Below are positions 17,501 to 25,690 of a stretch of DNA of 64,000 nt, one piece after another. A program made the position numbers and the translations under genes. The notes under the pieces were generated by a model. That model was not told the origin of the DNA and ran no database searches. It saw nothing but the letters and a program-made list of their open reading frames with translations. The stretch comes from Alphaproteobacteria bacterium (lineage in GTDB: Bacteria; Pseudomonadota; Alphaproteobacteria; SMXP01): positions 1-64,000 of the forward strand of contig JANQPV010000009.1 of NCBI GenBank assembly GCA_028285305.1, in the 5' to 3' direction. Position 1 is the stretch's first letter, and each line of letters opens with the position of its first letter.

Positions 17501-18640
17501 ATGAGCGCCATTCAGCCGTTCCGCATCGAAATTCCAGAATCCGATCTGGACGATCTAAAGAGCAGGCTCAAGAATGCGCGCTGGCCTGAAGCGGAAACGC
17601 CCGACGATTGGACCCAAGGTGTGCCGCTTGCCTATGCCCAAGAGGTCGCGACCTATTGGGCCAACGAATATGATTGGCGGAAGACCGAAGGGATCCTGAA
17701 CGCGTTTCCGCAGTTCCTCACCAATATCGAAGGGCTGGACATCCACTTCATCCATGTGGAGAGCCCCCATGACACCGCCCGGCCCATGATCATTACTCAT
17801 GGCTGGCCCGGTTCGGTGCTTGAGTTCTACAAAGTTATCGAGCCTCTGGTTGATCCCACCGCGCATGGAGGAAGTGCGCAAGATGCGTTCCATGTGGTGT
17901 GCCCATCGTTGCCCGGTTACGGCTTTTCCGGAAAACCCTCTGAGCCCGGATGGGGCGTTGAAAAGATCGCCGAGGTTTGGGATCAGCTTATGCTTCGTCT
18001 TGGCTATGACAAATACTGGGCGCAAGGTGGCGATTGGGGTGCGGCTGTCACCACAATGATTGGTGCACAGAATAAAGGCAATTGTGAAGCTATTCATGTG
18101 AACATGCCAATTGGAGCGCCGAGCAAAGAGGCGATGGAAAATCCGAACGAGGCGGACAAGCGCGCGTTTGCGGCTCTGCAATACTACCAAGAGTGGGATT
18201 CAGGATATTCGAAGCAACAAAGTACACGCCCACAGACCGTGGGATACGGTCTTGTCGACTCGCCCGTGGGTCAGGCCATGTGGATCATCGAAAAGTTTTG
18301 GGCTTGGACGGACTGCGACGGACATCCCGAGAATGCGCTGACCAAAGATGAAATGCTCGGAAACGTCATGCTCTATTGGCTTACATCGACGGGGGCGTCG
18401 TCCGCGCGGCTCTATTGGCAGAGCTTTGGCAGATTTGCGGAAATGTCCGATGTGGAAATGCCTGCAGGATGCAGCATGTTTCCCAAAGAAGTCTTGCCCA
18501 TTGGTCGCAGTTGGGCGGAACAACGTTACAAGAACATTGTCCATTGGAACGAGCTCGACAAAGGTGGTCACTTTGCCGCCTTTGAACAGCCCGAGTTGTT
18601 TGCGAACGAATTGAGAGAGTGCTTTAAGCAGTTTCGTTAA
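17501..18640 (+). CDS. Epoxide hydrolase family protein
   Basis: A 379-residue epoxide hydrolase of the microsomal type: an N-terminal EHN domain (RIEIPESDLDDLKSRLKNAR, residues 8-28) and an alpha/beta hydrolase core with the oxyanion motif HGWPGS (100-105). Asp178 in AQGGDWGAAV is the nucleophile and the catalytic histidine lies in KGGHFAAFEQPE near residue 358. It would hydrolyse an epoxide to a diol. GAGGAG precedes the ATG. A VOC-fold protein follows after 21 bp, so the two may process the same reactive compound. Confidence 0.93.
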   Translation: MSAIQPFRIEIPESDLDDLKSRLKNARWPEAETPDDWTQGVPLAYAQEVATYWANEYDWRKTEGILNAFPQFLTNIEGLDIHFIHVESPHDTARPMIITHGWPGSVLEFYKVIEPLVDPTAHGGSAQDAFHVVCPSLPGYGFSGKPSEPGWGVEKIAEVWDQLMLRLGYDKYWAQGGDWGAAVTTMIGAQNKGNCEAIHVNMPIGAPSKEAMENPNEADKRAFAALQYYQEWDSGYSKQQSTRPQTVGYGLVDSPVGQAMWIIEKFWAWTDCDGHPENALTKDEMLGNVMLYWLTSTGASSARLYWQSFGRFAEMSDVEMPAGCSMFPKEVLPIGRSWAEQRYKNIVHWNELDKGGHFAAFEQPELFANELRECFKQFR

Positions 18641-18661
18641 GTTAGAGTCTATAGTGGCGAA

Positions 18662-19039
18662 ATGCCGTTGCAACTCACCAAATTTCATCAGATCGGCGCG
18701 CGCGTTGACGACTTCGATGCGACACGGCGTTTTTATGAAGAGACGTTGGGCGCGACCCATATCAAGACGTTTGACCCGCCCGGACTGATGTTCTTTGAGT
18801 TCTCGGGGGTGCGCCTCCTTTTTGAACGAGGCAATAAGCCCGCAACTCTCTATTTCTGGGTTGACGACCTCGACGCATCGTATACTGAGCTTCTGCAAAA
18901 GGGTATCAGCTTCGACTTGGCGCCGCACCTTATTCACAAAGACAATGAAGGTGCGTTTGGCGAGACGGGTCAGGAAGAGTGGATGGCGTTTTTCAAAGAC
19001 CCGAGTGGTAATGTTTTGGCTTTAGCGTCACGGAAGTGA
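18662..19039 (+). CDS. VOC family (glyoxalase/dioxygenase-like) protein
   Basis: A 125-residue protein with the vicinal-oxygen-chelate fold: two beta-alpha-beta-beta-beta halves, FHQIGARVDDFDATRRFYEE at the start and TLYFWVDDLDASYTELLQKG in the second half, ending FFKDPSGNVLALASRK. His near residue 8 and Glu in the first half are candidate metal ligands. Members are glyoxalases, ring-cleavage dioxygenases or resistance proteins; which one is not evident. It lies 21 bp after an epoxide hydrolase gene, suggesting an operon for oxidised organics. Confidence 0.9.
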   Translation: MPLQLTKFHQIGARVDDFDATRRFYEETLGATHIKTFDPPGLMFFEFSGVRLLFERGNKPATLYFWVDDLDASYTELLQKGISFDLAPHLIHKDNEGAFGETGQEEWMAFFKDPSGNVLALASRK

Positions 19040-19134
19040 TGATCGGTTGCCTGCATTGTTCGTGAGCGCATTGAGAGAGGCCGGTCGGCCATCACTGGCG
19101 GCCGGTGCGGCAGTTGTTTTCTGTTGGATTTCGG

Positions 19135-19258
19135 TGTCATTGCGAGGTCGTACCGCGCTTTCGCGGGCATAAACTGCTGCGGCCGCGGCAATCTAGGGAA
19201 ACAGGCACCGAGATATTTATCTCGGATCGCGTCGTCTCTGATGCTCCTCGTTATGACG
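19135..19258. repeat. Dispersed palindromic repeat, copy 2
   Basis: Begins TGTCATTGCGAG (19135-19146) and ends CTCGTTATGACG (19247-19258), near inverse complements. It contains GCGGCAATCTAGGGA in the left half, as does copy 1. It fills most of the 250-bp gap between the VOC gene and a convergent membrane-protein gene. No gene is seen in this gap. Confidence 0.7.
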
Positions 19259-19289
19259 GCCGATTTTCTGTTTGTTCTTCTGGAATGCT

Positions 19290-19826
19290 TCAGTCTGCGC
19301 GAGCCGCAAGATAGGCCGCATAAAGGATCGGCGGCAGCGCCAGCTCGATGATCATCAGTACAATAAACAAAACGTGCGGTGGTCCGACAAGGAGATATGA
19401 GAGACAACGGCCAATCCCGCCCACAAAGAAGAGGCCAAGAAGGAGCGGTACGCGGGCGAACCGCTGAGAAAAGTCTTGGGCTGTATGGATGAGGATCGCT
19501 CCATATGCGATCCAGAAGACCGCATAGAACCTCAGCTCACTGTCGACGTTCGCTGAGCGAAAGTCATCGACAGCTCCAAGCTCTGCTCCAAAGAGGCTGA
19601 ATAGGCTTTCAAAAATGGACACCGTGGTCGCAGCGCCCAAGACGAAGATCAAGGTGCCGATCAAAAGGGCAGATGCGCCCAATGTGTACAGACCAATACT
19701 GAGTGCCGTTCTTACCATCCATGCAACCTCCTTGGCCGGGCCTAAGACGAGGGCGAAGGCTAAGCCGGAGACGAGGGGGATGACGATGCGTCCAACAGCC
19801 GCGATGGCCAAAGGCATAGCTGCCAT
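19290..19826 (-). CDS. DUF4345-like membrane protein
   Basis: A 178-residue integral membrane protein with about five hydrophobic segments. The C-terminal part (RFYAVFWIAYGAILIHTA, then VGGIGRCLSYLLVG and a final helix ending LPPILYAAYLA) matches my recollection of DUF4345. The N-terminal segments extend beyond the usual domain. No clear ribosome site is seen before the ATG at 19826. The function is unknown. It lies 24 bp downstream of another membrane-protein gene on the same strand, so the two are likely co-transcribed. Confidence 0.75.
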   Translation of the reverse strand: MAAMPLAIAAVGRIVIPLVSGLAFALVLGPAKEVAWMVRTALSIGLYTLGASALLIGTLIFVLGAATTVSIFESLFSLFGAELGAVDDFRSANVDSELRFYAVFWIAYGAILIHTAQDFSQRFARVPLLLGLFFVGGIGRCLSYLLVGPPHVLFIVLMIIELALPPILYAAYLAARAD

Positions 19827-19850
19827 CCATCAAACGCGGGGCTCGGGTAT

Positions 19851-20369
19851 TTAGTCTCTGCCCGAACACTCCCGCCACATAAGTACACAACCTGCCGCCA
19901 TGCCGACGAGACCGCCAAGATAGCCGAAATCATGCATGGCACCGGCGCGGGCAAAGGCGAGTGCGTCCTGGACGTTCGGCCGCATTGCCGAGACTGGAAT
20001 GTTATCGGGGGTCATGGTGAAGAAGCTCGCAGTCAAGGTAACGGTCCCCAGAAGCAAGGTGACACCGACCGCAACACTCGCACTTTTTGAGAACGCAGTG
20101 GCAAGGTGGCTAGCGTTTTTTGGTCGTAGTCCTATGAAGCAAATCGGTACGCCGATGATCAGGCCCATCCACCAGCTGGACAGAGCCCCGACAAGAGCCG
20201 CGCCGCCGCGATGAATGAGGTGTTCGGGAAGGCCGAACTGGTGGAGCTTGAAACTAAGGAAATATTCGGGGGAAACAGTGTAGGAGATTTGGTTGTGGAT
20301 CGCACCGTAGAGGGCGCCAATGAGGCACGAGAGCATCAGCAGTATGGGGATCAACAAGAGCTTTTGCAT
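19851..20369 (-). CDS. Hypothetical four-helix membrane protein
   Basis: A 172-residue protein I do not recognise, with four predicted membrane segments: KLLLIPILLMLSCLIGALYG at the N-terminus, then ALVGALSSWWMGLIIGVPIC, VAVGVTLLLGTVTLTASFF and LGGLVGMAAGCVLMW. The loop between the third and fourth helices contains FARAGAMHDFGYLGG. The ATG at 20369 is preferred; a TTG at 20405 has its AAGGAA too close. It precedes a DUF4345-like gene on the same strand and may act with it. Confidence 0.65.
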   Translation of the reverse strand: MQKLLLIPILLMLSCLIGALYGAIHNQISYTVSPEYFLSFKLHQFGLPEHLIHRGGAALVGALSSWWMGLIIGVPICFIGLRPKNASHLATAFSKSASVAVGVTLLLGTVTLTASFFTMTPDNIPVSAMRPNVQDALAFARAGAMHDFGYLGGLVGMAAGCVLMWRECSGRD

Positions 20370-20551
20370 CTTTTTCTTGCTCTGGTCGTTTGACGACTGA
20401 AACAATTCCTTCTATGTCGTTATGGACTCTCGGAACAAGTCCACGGATGACACCTTGTGCTTGCCTCCATAGTTATCCTCGTGCCGCGTCGCGAGGATCC
20501 ACCAGGAAGGTTGTTTGTGGTGATTTCTTTCAGGCTGGTGTCTGGGGTCGG

Positions 20552-21334
20552 CTACCCCAATATTGCCGCCAGAACCAGCAAGCCCGCCAATTCCGACATC
20601 ACCTGAACGCTCCCTAAAGCATCGCCGGTCTGGCCACCGATTTGGCGCTTGAGGAACTCCGTCCAGAGATAGGTGGTCGCGGCTATGGCGAGAACGCAAA
20701 CGATTGTCTCCAGGACGCCGATGGTCAGTACCGCTACGATGAGGGCAACCAACGCGCCTTCCCTGACGTGATCAAAGCTCGCTTGGCCCGCCCCTGAGGC
20801 TTGGCCGTCCACTTGAGCGAGCGGCAAGGTGTGGGAGGCGGCGACCAATGCGGCGCGTGACAGCGCCCCGGTTGCCATTAGGGCTCCCAGAGCCTGGAGG
20901 TGGCCCTCATAATTGCCGATCTGCCAGAGGGCGCCGACTTTGATGAGCAGTGCACAAATGAGCGCGCAGGTGCCGTACGTGCCTAAGCGGCTGTCGTGCA
21001 TAATGTGCAGTTTGGCTTCTTTTGTTTGTCCGCCGCCGACCCCGTCCCAAACATCGGCGAACCCGTCTTCGTGAAAGGTACCTGTCGCCAGCAGCCCGGC
21101 TACAATTGCCAGAGCCGCACACAGGAAATGGGGCAACGCAAAAATGCCGGCGACCCAATAGACGAGCCCAGCCATCAGCCCAATGAGGGCGCCGGCAAGC
21201 GGGAAGCCCCGCATGGCTTCCGATATCCGCCGGGCACGGAGTCCTTCCGAGACCGGGAGCGGCAAGCGTGTCAAAAAGGCTATGGAGGACATAATGTCGT
21301 CCCGCCATTGTGCGAAATAGGATTTATCGGTCAT
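20552..21334 (-). CDS. cobS: Adenosylcobinamide-GDP ribazoletransferase
   Basis: A 260-residue polytopic membrane protein joining adenosylcobinamide-GDP to alpha-ribazole (or its phosphate) in the last steps of cobalamin assembly. The signature acidic loop GTFHEDGFADVWDGVGGG (about residues 85-102, several Asp/Glu for Mg binding) and the N-terminal FLTRLPLP are both present, as is the conserved DSRLGTYG. GAGGACGCT precedes the ATG. It is divergent from cobT, which makes its co-substrate, across a 90-bp gap. Confidence 0.95.
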   Translation of the reverse strand: MTDKSYFAQWRDDIMSSIAFLTRLPLPVSEGLRARRISEAMRGFPLAGALIGLMAGLVYWVAGIFALPHFLCAALAIVAGLLATGTFHEDGFADVWDGVGGGQTKEAKLHIMHDSRLGTYGTCALICALLIKVGALWQIGNYEGHLQALGALMATGALSRAALVAASHTLPLAQVDGQASGAGQASFDHVREGALVALIVAVLTIGVLETIVCVLAIAATTYLWTEFLKRQIGGQTGDALGSVQVMSELAGLLVLAAILG

Positions 21335-21424
21335 AGCGTCCTCTTCGGAACTGAACGTGCTTGTGGCAGACTCAGATATGGTCTTTGGTCGGCGTCCCTA
21401 TACACAAAGTGCGTAACTCAAGGA

Positions 21425-22456
21425 ATGACCCGCGTGTCCAATAGTTCACCATTTGACGATATTCGCTCCCTGCTGACTGCGATGGAGGGACCTGACAAAA
21501 CCGCAATGGGAGAGGCGCGGGCCCGCAATGCGGCCCTCATCAAACCGGCAGGCTCTCTGGGCCGTTTGGAAGAAATCGCTGTTTGGATGGCCGGATGGCA
21601 GGGCAAGCCTATCCCCACCGCCGACCAGCCTCAGATTGCGATCTTTGCCGCCAATCATGGGGTCGCGGCACAGGGCGTTTCGGCCTTCCCGTCAGAAGTT
21701 ACGCAGCAAATGGTCGAAAACTTTGCAGCCGGCGGGGCGGCTATCAACCAGCTGGCGAGCCTTTATGGGGCGGGCTTGCGGGTGTTTGATTTGGCCCTGG
21801 ATATGCCCACGCCCGATATCAGTGAGGCCGAAGCGCTGAGCGAGAAAGATTGCGCGGCCACCATCGCTTTTGGGATGGAGGCGGTGGCCAGCGGCGGCGA
21901 CGTGTTGATTCTCGGCGATATGGGAATCGGCAATACAACGATCGCGGCCGCTTTGTCCCACAATCTATTCGGAGGTGCGGCACGAGACTGGGTCGGGCCA
22001 GGCACCGGTGTCGATGAAGCCGGGATTCACAAAAAGATTGATGTGCTGACTAAAGCGCGCAAGCGGCATGCCACCGCGATGACGGACCCGCTTCATGTTT
22101 TGCGGACGGTTGGCGGGAGGGAGGTGGCCGCCATCGCCGGTGCGATCCTGGCCGCCCGTATCGAACGGATCCCGGTCATTCTGGATGGCTATGTTGTGGC
22201 GGCAGCGGCGGCGGTCCTTCACTCTATTAATGAGCGCACGCTCGATCATTGTATTGCAGGTCATGTCTCAGCCGAGCCCGCACACGAAGCTTTGCTTGAT
22301 CGAATCGGCAAGGATCCACTCGTTAATTTGGGGATGCGTCTCGGAGAAGGATCGGGCGCCGCGGTCGCGCTGGGTATTGTGAAGGCCGCGGTTGCATGTC
22401 ATGGCGGGATGGCCACATTTGATCAAGCCGGTGTCAGCGGAAAACTTGCAAACTGA
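21425..22456 (+). CDS. cobT: Nicotinate-nucleotide-dimethylbenzimidazole phosphoribosyltransferase
   Basis: A 343-residue enzyme making alpha-ribazole 5-phosphate from nicotinate mononucleotide and 5,6-dimethylbenzimidazole for the lower ligand of cobalamin. Motifs: KPAGSLGRLEEIAVWMAGWQ near the N-terminus, FAANHGVAAQGVSAFP, ILGDMGIGNTTIAAAL, and the catalytic Glu308 in MRLGEGSGAAVAL. AAGGA precedes the ATG at 21425; the frame stays open for over 400 bp upstream across cobS, but homology begins here. It is divergent from cobS. No other corrin genes are in the window. Confidence 0.95.
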   Translation: MTRVSNSSPFDDIRSLLTAMEGPDKTAMGEARARNAALIKPAGSLGRLEEIAVWMAGWQGKPIPTADQPQIAIFAANHGVAAQGVSAFPSEVTQQMVENFAAGGAAINQLASLYGAGLRVFDLALDMPTPDISEAEALSEKDCAATIAFGMEAVASGGDVLILGDMGIGNTTIAAALSHNLFGGAARDWVGPGTGVDEAGIHKKIDVLTKARKRHATAMTDPLHVLRTVGGREVAAIAGAILAARIERIPVILDGYVVAAAAAVLHSINERTLDHCIAGHVSAEPAHEALLDRIGKDPLVNLGMRLGEGSGAAVALGIVKAAVACHGGMATFDQAGVSGKLAN

Positions 22457-22469
22457 CAATTTGTCAGTT
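22451..22469. promoter_or_regulatory. Perfect inverted repeat at the end of cobT
   Basis: AACTGACA (22451-22458) and TGTCAGTT (22462-22469) flank a 3-bp spacer; the cobT stop codon is inside the left arm. It may be a weak terminator (followed by ATTTTG) or an operator for the acyl-CoA dehydrogenase operon starting 110 bp downstream. TGACAnnnTGTCA-type dyads are common binding sites for TetR/GntR regulators of acyl-CoA metabolism. The sequence cannot separate these two roles. Confidence 0.5.
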
Positions 22470-22578
22470 ATTTTGACGCAGAATAGGTACACCGCAAACC
22501 ACTCAAATGCGACAGCCGTAATAGACTGAAATTCAATCCCGCGGGTCTAAGTTGGCCCCCCATCGAAGGAAGCGCATC

Positions 22579-23763
22579 ATGGATTTCAATTTCACCAAGG
22601 AAGACGAAGCGTTTCGCGCAGAAGTTCGCGCGTTCATCGAAGAAAAGTACCCCGATAGCTTGAAAGGAAAAGTTCGCCGCGACGAATTGGAGCGCGAGGA
22701 CTTTCTCGCCTGGCACAAAGTCTTGGCCGAAAAAGGCTGGGTCGCACCCAGTTGGCCCGAAGAGTGGGGGGGAACCGACTGGTCAGTAACACAGAGATAT
22801 ATTTGGAACGAAGAGAACGCCCGGGCCGACACCGTTCCGCTTTTGCCGTTCGGCCTGAGCATGGTCGGTCCCGTGATCTATACGTTTGGCAATGAAGAGC
22901 AGAAGAAGCATTACTTGCCACGCATTTACAACGGGGAAGACTGGTGGTGCCAGGGCTATTCCGAACCCGGTTCCGGTTCCGATTTAGCTTCCTTGCGAAC
23001 GAAAGCTGTTCGCGAGGGCGACCATTATATCGTCAACGGCATGAAGACTTGGACCACCCTTGCTCAGTATGCGGACTGGATATTCTGCCTTGTACGGACG
23101 GACTCCGATGCCAAAGCGCAAGAAGGTATCTCGTTCCTTCTGATCGACATGAACACACCCGGCATTGAGGTCAAGCCGATCATCACTCTTGACGGCAGCC
23201 ATGAAGTGAATGAGGTCTTTTTGACCGATGTCAAAGTGCCGGTGGAAAATCTCATCGGCGAAGAGAATAAGGGTTGGACGTATGCAAAGTTCCTTTTGGG
23301 GCACGAACGCAGCGGCATTGCCGGTGTCGCCAGATCCAAACGGAATATCGACCGTCTGAAAGAGATCGCCCGTTCGGAGCTCGTTGACGGCGAACAGTTG
23401 ATCCGCCAGGCCGATTTCGAAGGTAAGCTAGCCCAATTGGAAATTGACCTCACAGCGCTCGAGTTCACAGAACTACGCACGCTGGCTTCGGAGAGCGCTG
23501 GCAAGGGGCCGGGGCCGGAGTCTTCGATCCTCAAGATCAAAGGTACGGAAATCCAGCAGAGGATTACGGAATTGACCCTGGAGGCCGTTGGCTATCAAGG
23601 CATGCCCTATCAGCGCGATTTGGGCGATAATGTTCGCCCGATCGGTCCTGAATATGCGGAAATGTCCGCGCCGACCTACTTCAACACCCGCAAAACATCG
23701 ATCTATGGGGGCTCCAACGAGATCCAGAGAAACATTATTGCGAAAATGGTTTTGGGTCTCTAA
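22579..23763 (+). CDS. Acyl-CoA dehydrogenase, PimC-like large subunit
   Basis: A 394-residue acyl-CoA dehydrogenase. Motifs: MDFNFTKEDEAFRAEVRAF, QGYSEPGSGSDLASLRTKA, WTTLAQYADWIFCLVRTD, and IYGGSNEIQRNIIAKMVLGL at the end. It lacks the MCAD-position glutamate (YGG instead of YEG) and has Glu in LLGHERSGIAG near residue 251, as in isovaleryl-CoA dehydrogenase. AAGGAAGCGC precedes the ATG at 22579. The next gene is a divergent dehydrogenase, and the pair resembles PimC/PimD or the steroid-degrading alpha2-beta2 enzymes. It is the first gene of a six-gene operon. Confidence 0.93.
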   Translation: MDFNFTKEDEAFRAEVRAFIEEKYPDSLKGKVRRDELEREDFLAWHKVLAEKGWVAPSWPEEWGGTDWSVTQRYIWNEENARADTVPLLPFGLSMVGPVIYTFGNEEQKKHYLPRIYNGEDWWCQGYSEPGSGSDLASLRTKAVREGDHYIVNGMKTWTTLAQYADWIFCLVRTDSDAKAQEGISFLLIDMNTPGIEVKPIITLDGSHEVNEVFLTDVKVPVENLIGEENKGWTYAKFLLGHERSGIAGVARSKRNIDRLKEIARSELVDGEQLIRQADFEGKLAQLEIDLTALEFTELRTLASESAGKGPGPESSILKIKGTEIQQRITELTLEAVGYQGMPYQRDLGDNVRPIGPEYAEMSAPTYFNTRKTSIYGGSNEIQRNIIAKMVLGL

Positions 23764-23859
23764 GAAGTCCCGAATTGGGCGTTCTCGCTAGCAGGCACGC
23801 GGTTGATCTGCCGTCGTGCCGGACAGCGCAACACAAAAAGCGAAACGAAGGAAACGGTC

Positions 23860-24996
23860 ATGGATTTTTCGTTCACCGAAGAACAAACGCTCCTGCGGAA
23901 CAGTATCCAAAAGTTTGTTCAAGATGAGTATGACTTCGATACCCGGCGGAAGATCATCGCCAGCGACGAAGGCATGAAAGAAGAAAACTGGCAGACACTG
24001 GCCGAGCTTGGTTTGCTGGCGGCTCCGTTTACCGAAGAACAAGGCGGCTTCGGCGGCGGTCCGATTGAAACCATGATCGTCATGGAGGAATTCGGGCGGG
24101 GTCTGGTGGTTGAACCCTATGCCCCGACCGTTATCCAGTGTGGGGGCTTTTTGCGTTATGCTGGAAGCAGTGAGCAGCAAGAAGCGCTCATTCCTCAGAT
24201 TATTGAGGGCAAGCTCAAAATGGCGTTCGCATATGCAGAGCCTCAAGGGCGCTACAACTTGGCGGATCTGACAACGACAGCCGAACAAAAAGGCGGCGAT
24301 TTCGTCATCAACGGATACAAAGCGGTTGTGATCGGTGGTCCTTGGGCGGATAAATTCATCGTCACAGCGCGCACGTCCGGTAGTCAGCGGGAGGAAAAAG
24401 GCGTTACCGTCTTTATCATCGACAAGGGGGCGGACGGCGTCTCGACCCGGGATTATCCGACCGTAGATGGATTCCGAGCGTCCGAACTCACCCTGGAAAA
24501 TGTTGTTGTCGGTAAAGATGCCGTTGTGGGCGAGGTGGATAACGGTCTGCCCCTGGTTGAGAAGATCGCCGATGAGGCCATCGCGGCATATTGTGCGGAA
24601 GCCATCGGCGCGATGAAAGTGCTGAACGACACGACGGTTGAATATTGCAAGACGCGGAAACAATTCGGTCAGCCTATCGGCAAGTTCCAGGTTCTTCAGC
24701 ATCGGATGGTCGACATGTTCATGGAGTATGAACAGTCGGTTTCGATGACCTACATGGTCAATTTGAAGCTGGAAGAAGACGAAATCGAACGCAAGAAAGC
24801 GGCATCTGGCGCCAAAGTTCAGATCGGCAAATCTGGCCGTTTTGTTGGTCAGCAGTCGGTGCAGCTCCATGGCGGAATGGGTATGACGGATGAGCTGAAT
24901 GTCGGCCACTACTTCAAACGCCTAACGATGATCGATACGGCCTTTGGAAATGTCGACCATCACTTGAAGCGTTACGCGAAGCTTTCTCAAGCCTGA
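23860..24996 (+). CDS. Acyl-CoA dehydrogenase, PimD-like small subunit
   Basis: A 378-residue acyl-CoA dehydrogenase of the divergent partner type: MDFSFTEEQTLLRNSIQKFV at the start, LAAPFTEEQGGFGGGPIETM, AYAEPQGRYNLADLTTTAEQ, and the C-terminal HGGMGMTDELNVGHYFKRL. It has no YEG or SNE motif at the C-terminus; the IVD-type position reads KIADEAIAAY, so a Glu may be there but the following Arg is missing. It is more distant from the four paralogs than they are from each other. AAGGAAACGG precedes the ATG at 23860. Probably a heteromeric partner of the gene just upstream. Confidence 0.9.
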   Translation: MDFSFTEEQTLLRNSIQKFVQDEYDFDTRRKIIASDEGMKEENWQTLAELGLLAAPFTEEQGGFGGGPIETMIVMEEFGRGLVVEPYAPTVIQCGGFLRYAGSSEQQEALIPQIIEGKLKMAFAYAEPQGRYNLADLTTTAEQKGGDFVINGYKAVVIGGPWADKFIVTARTSGSQREEKGVTVFIIDKGADGVSTRDYPTVDGFRASELTLENVVVGKDAVVGEVDNGLPLVEKIADEAIAAYCAEAIGAMKVLNDTTVEYCKTRKQFGQPIGKFQVLQHRMVDMFMEYEQSVSMTYMVNLKLEEDEIERKKAASGAKVQIGKSGRFVGQQSVQLHGGMGMTDELNVGHYFKRLTMIDTAFGNVDHHLKRYAKLSQA

Positions 24997-25006
24997 GCCC
25001 CAAGCA

Positions 25007-25690
25007 ATGGGCGATGATCCCATTACTCTCTATGGGGGTGTGCTTTCGCCCTACGTGGCGAGGGTGCGTTTGTTTGGTTATGCCAAAGGGATAGAGTTGA
25101 ACGAGGTCGCCCCTCCCGGCGGGATGATGACGGAGGAGTACAAGACCCATAACCCGATCGGCCGCATTCCGTCGATTGTGTTGTACGACGGATTTGTACT
25201 GCCAGAGTCCCAGGCGATTTGCGAATATCTTGAAGACAGATATCCGGAGCCGTCCCTGATCCCAGGAACGCCGGAGGAACGGGCGCGCATCCGGCTTCTT
25301 TGCCAAGTGGCCGATGCCTATGTGATGAAAGGGTTGATGCCGTTTTTTGCCCTTATTCGAAGCATTCCGCTTGACCTCGACCGGGCGGTGGGTTGGCACG
25401 CGCGACTGGTCGAGGCGCTCAGCCATGTTGACGCGTTCTTGGTTCCAGGCAGCCATGCGGCTGGTGATCGGATTACGCTTGCAGACTGTGCGCTGGTTCC
25501 CATGCTTTTCTATACCGATATGTTTATGCCGCCATCAGGCTACGAATCGCCCATCGGGACTTTTTCACGACTGGGTGCTTATTGGGGGTCGATACAACAG
25601 GACCCGCATGTCATAAGATTGTTGAGTGAAATGAAGCCGGTGTTGGATGCCACGTTGGCGGATGCAGGAGGGAATGCCAAACATGGATGA
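25007..25690 (+). CDS. Glutathione S-transferase family protein
   Basis: A 227-residue GST. The thioredoxin-like N-terminal domain reads ITLYGGVLSPYVARVRLFGY, then NPIGRIPSIVLYDGFVLPES with the cis-Pro and the glutathione-contacting E-S pair, and AICEYLEDRYPEPSLIPG. A helical C-terminal domain includes GDRITLADCALVPML. The Ser in LSPYVAR is a candidate catalytic residue. It starts 10 bp after the second dehydrogenase and its end overlaps the crotonase start. A role in conjugating or isomerising a pathway intermediate is plausible but inferred. Confidence 0.92.
   Translation: MGDDPITLYGGVLSPYVARVRLFGYAKGIELNEVAPPGGMMTEEYKTHNPIGRIPSIVLYDGFVLPESQAICEYLEDRYPEPSLIPGTPEERARIRLLCQVADAYVMKGLMPFFALIRSIPLDLDRAVGWHARLVEALSHVDAFLVPGSHAAGDRITLADCALVPMLFYTDMFMPPSGYESPIGTFSRLGAYWGSIQQDPHVIRLLSEMKPVLDATLADAGGNAKHG

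Noticed and set aside
20996-21424. N-terminal extension of cobT across cobS
   Set aside because: The extension has no CobT likeness and overlaps cobS on the other strand; the ATG at 21425 has a ribosome site and matches the family start.
21335-21424. Cobalamin riboswitch between cobS and cobT
   Set aside because: The 90-bp gap is too short for the roughly 200-base aptamer and I see no B12-box motif.
23788-24909. Long minus-strand frame opposite the PimD-like dehydrogenase
   Set aside because: A shadow of a recognised gene; the composition follows the opposite frame's codon pattern.
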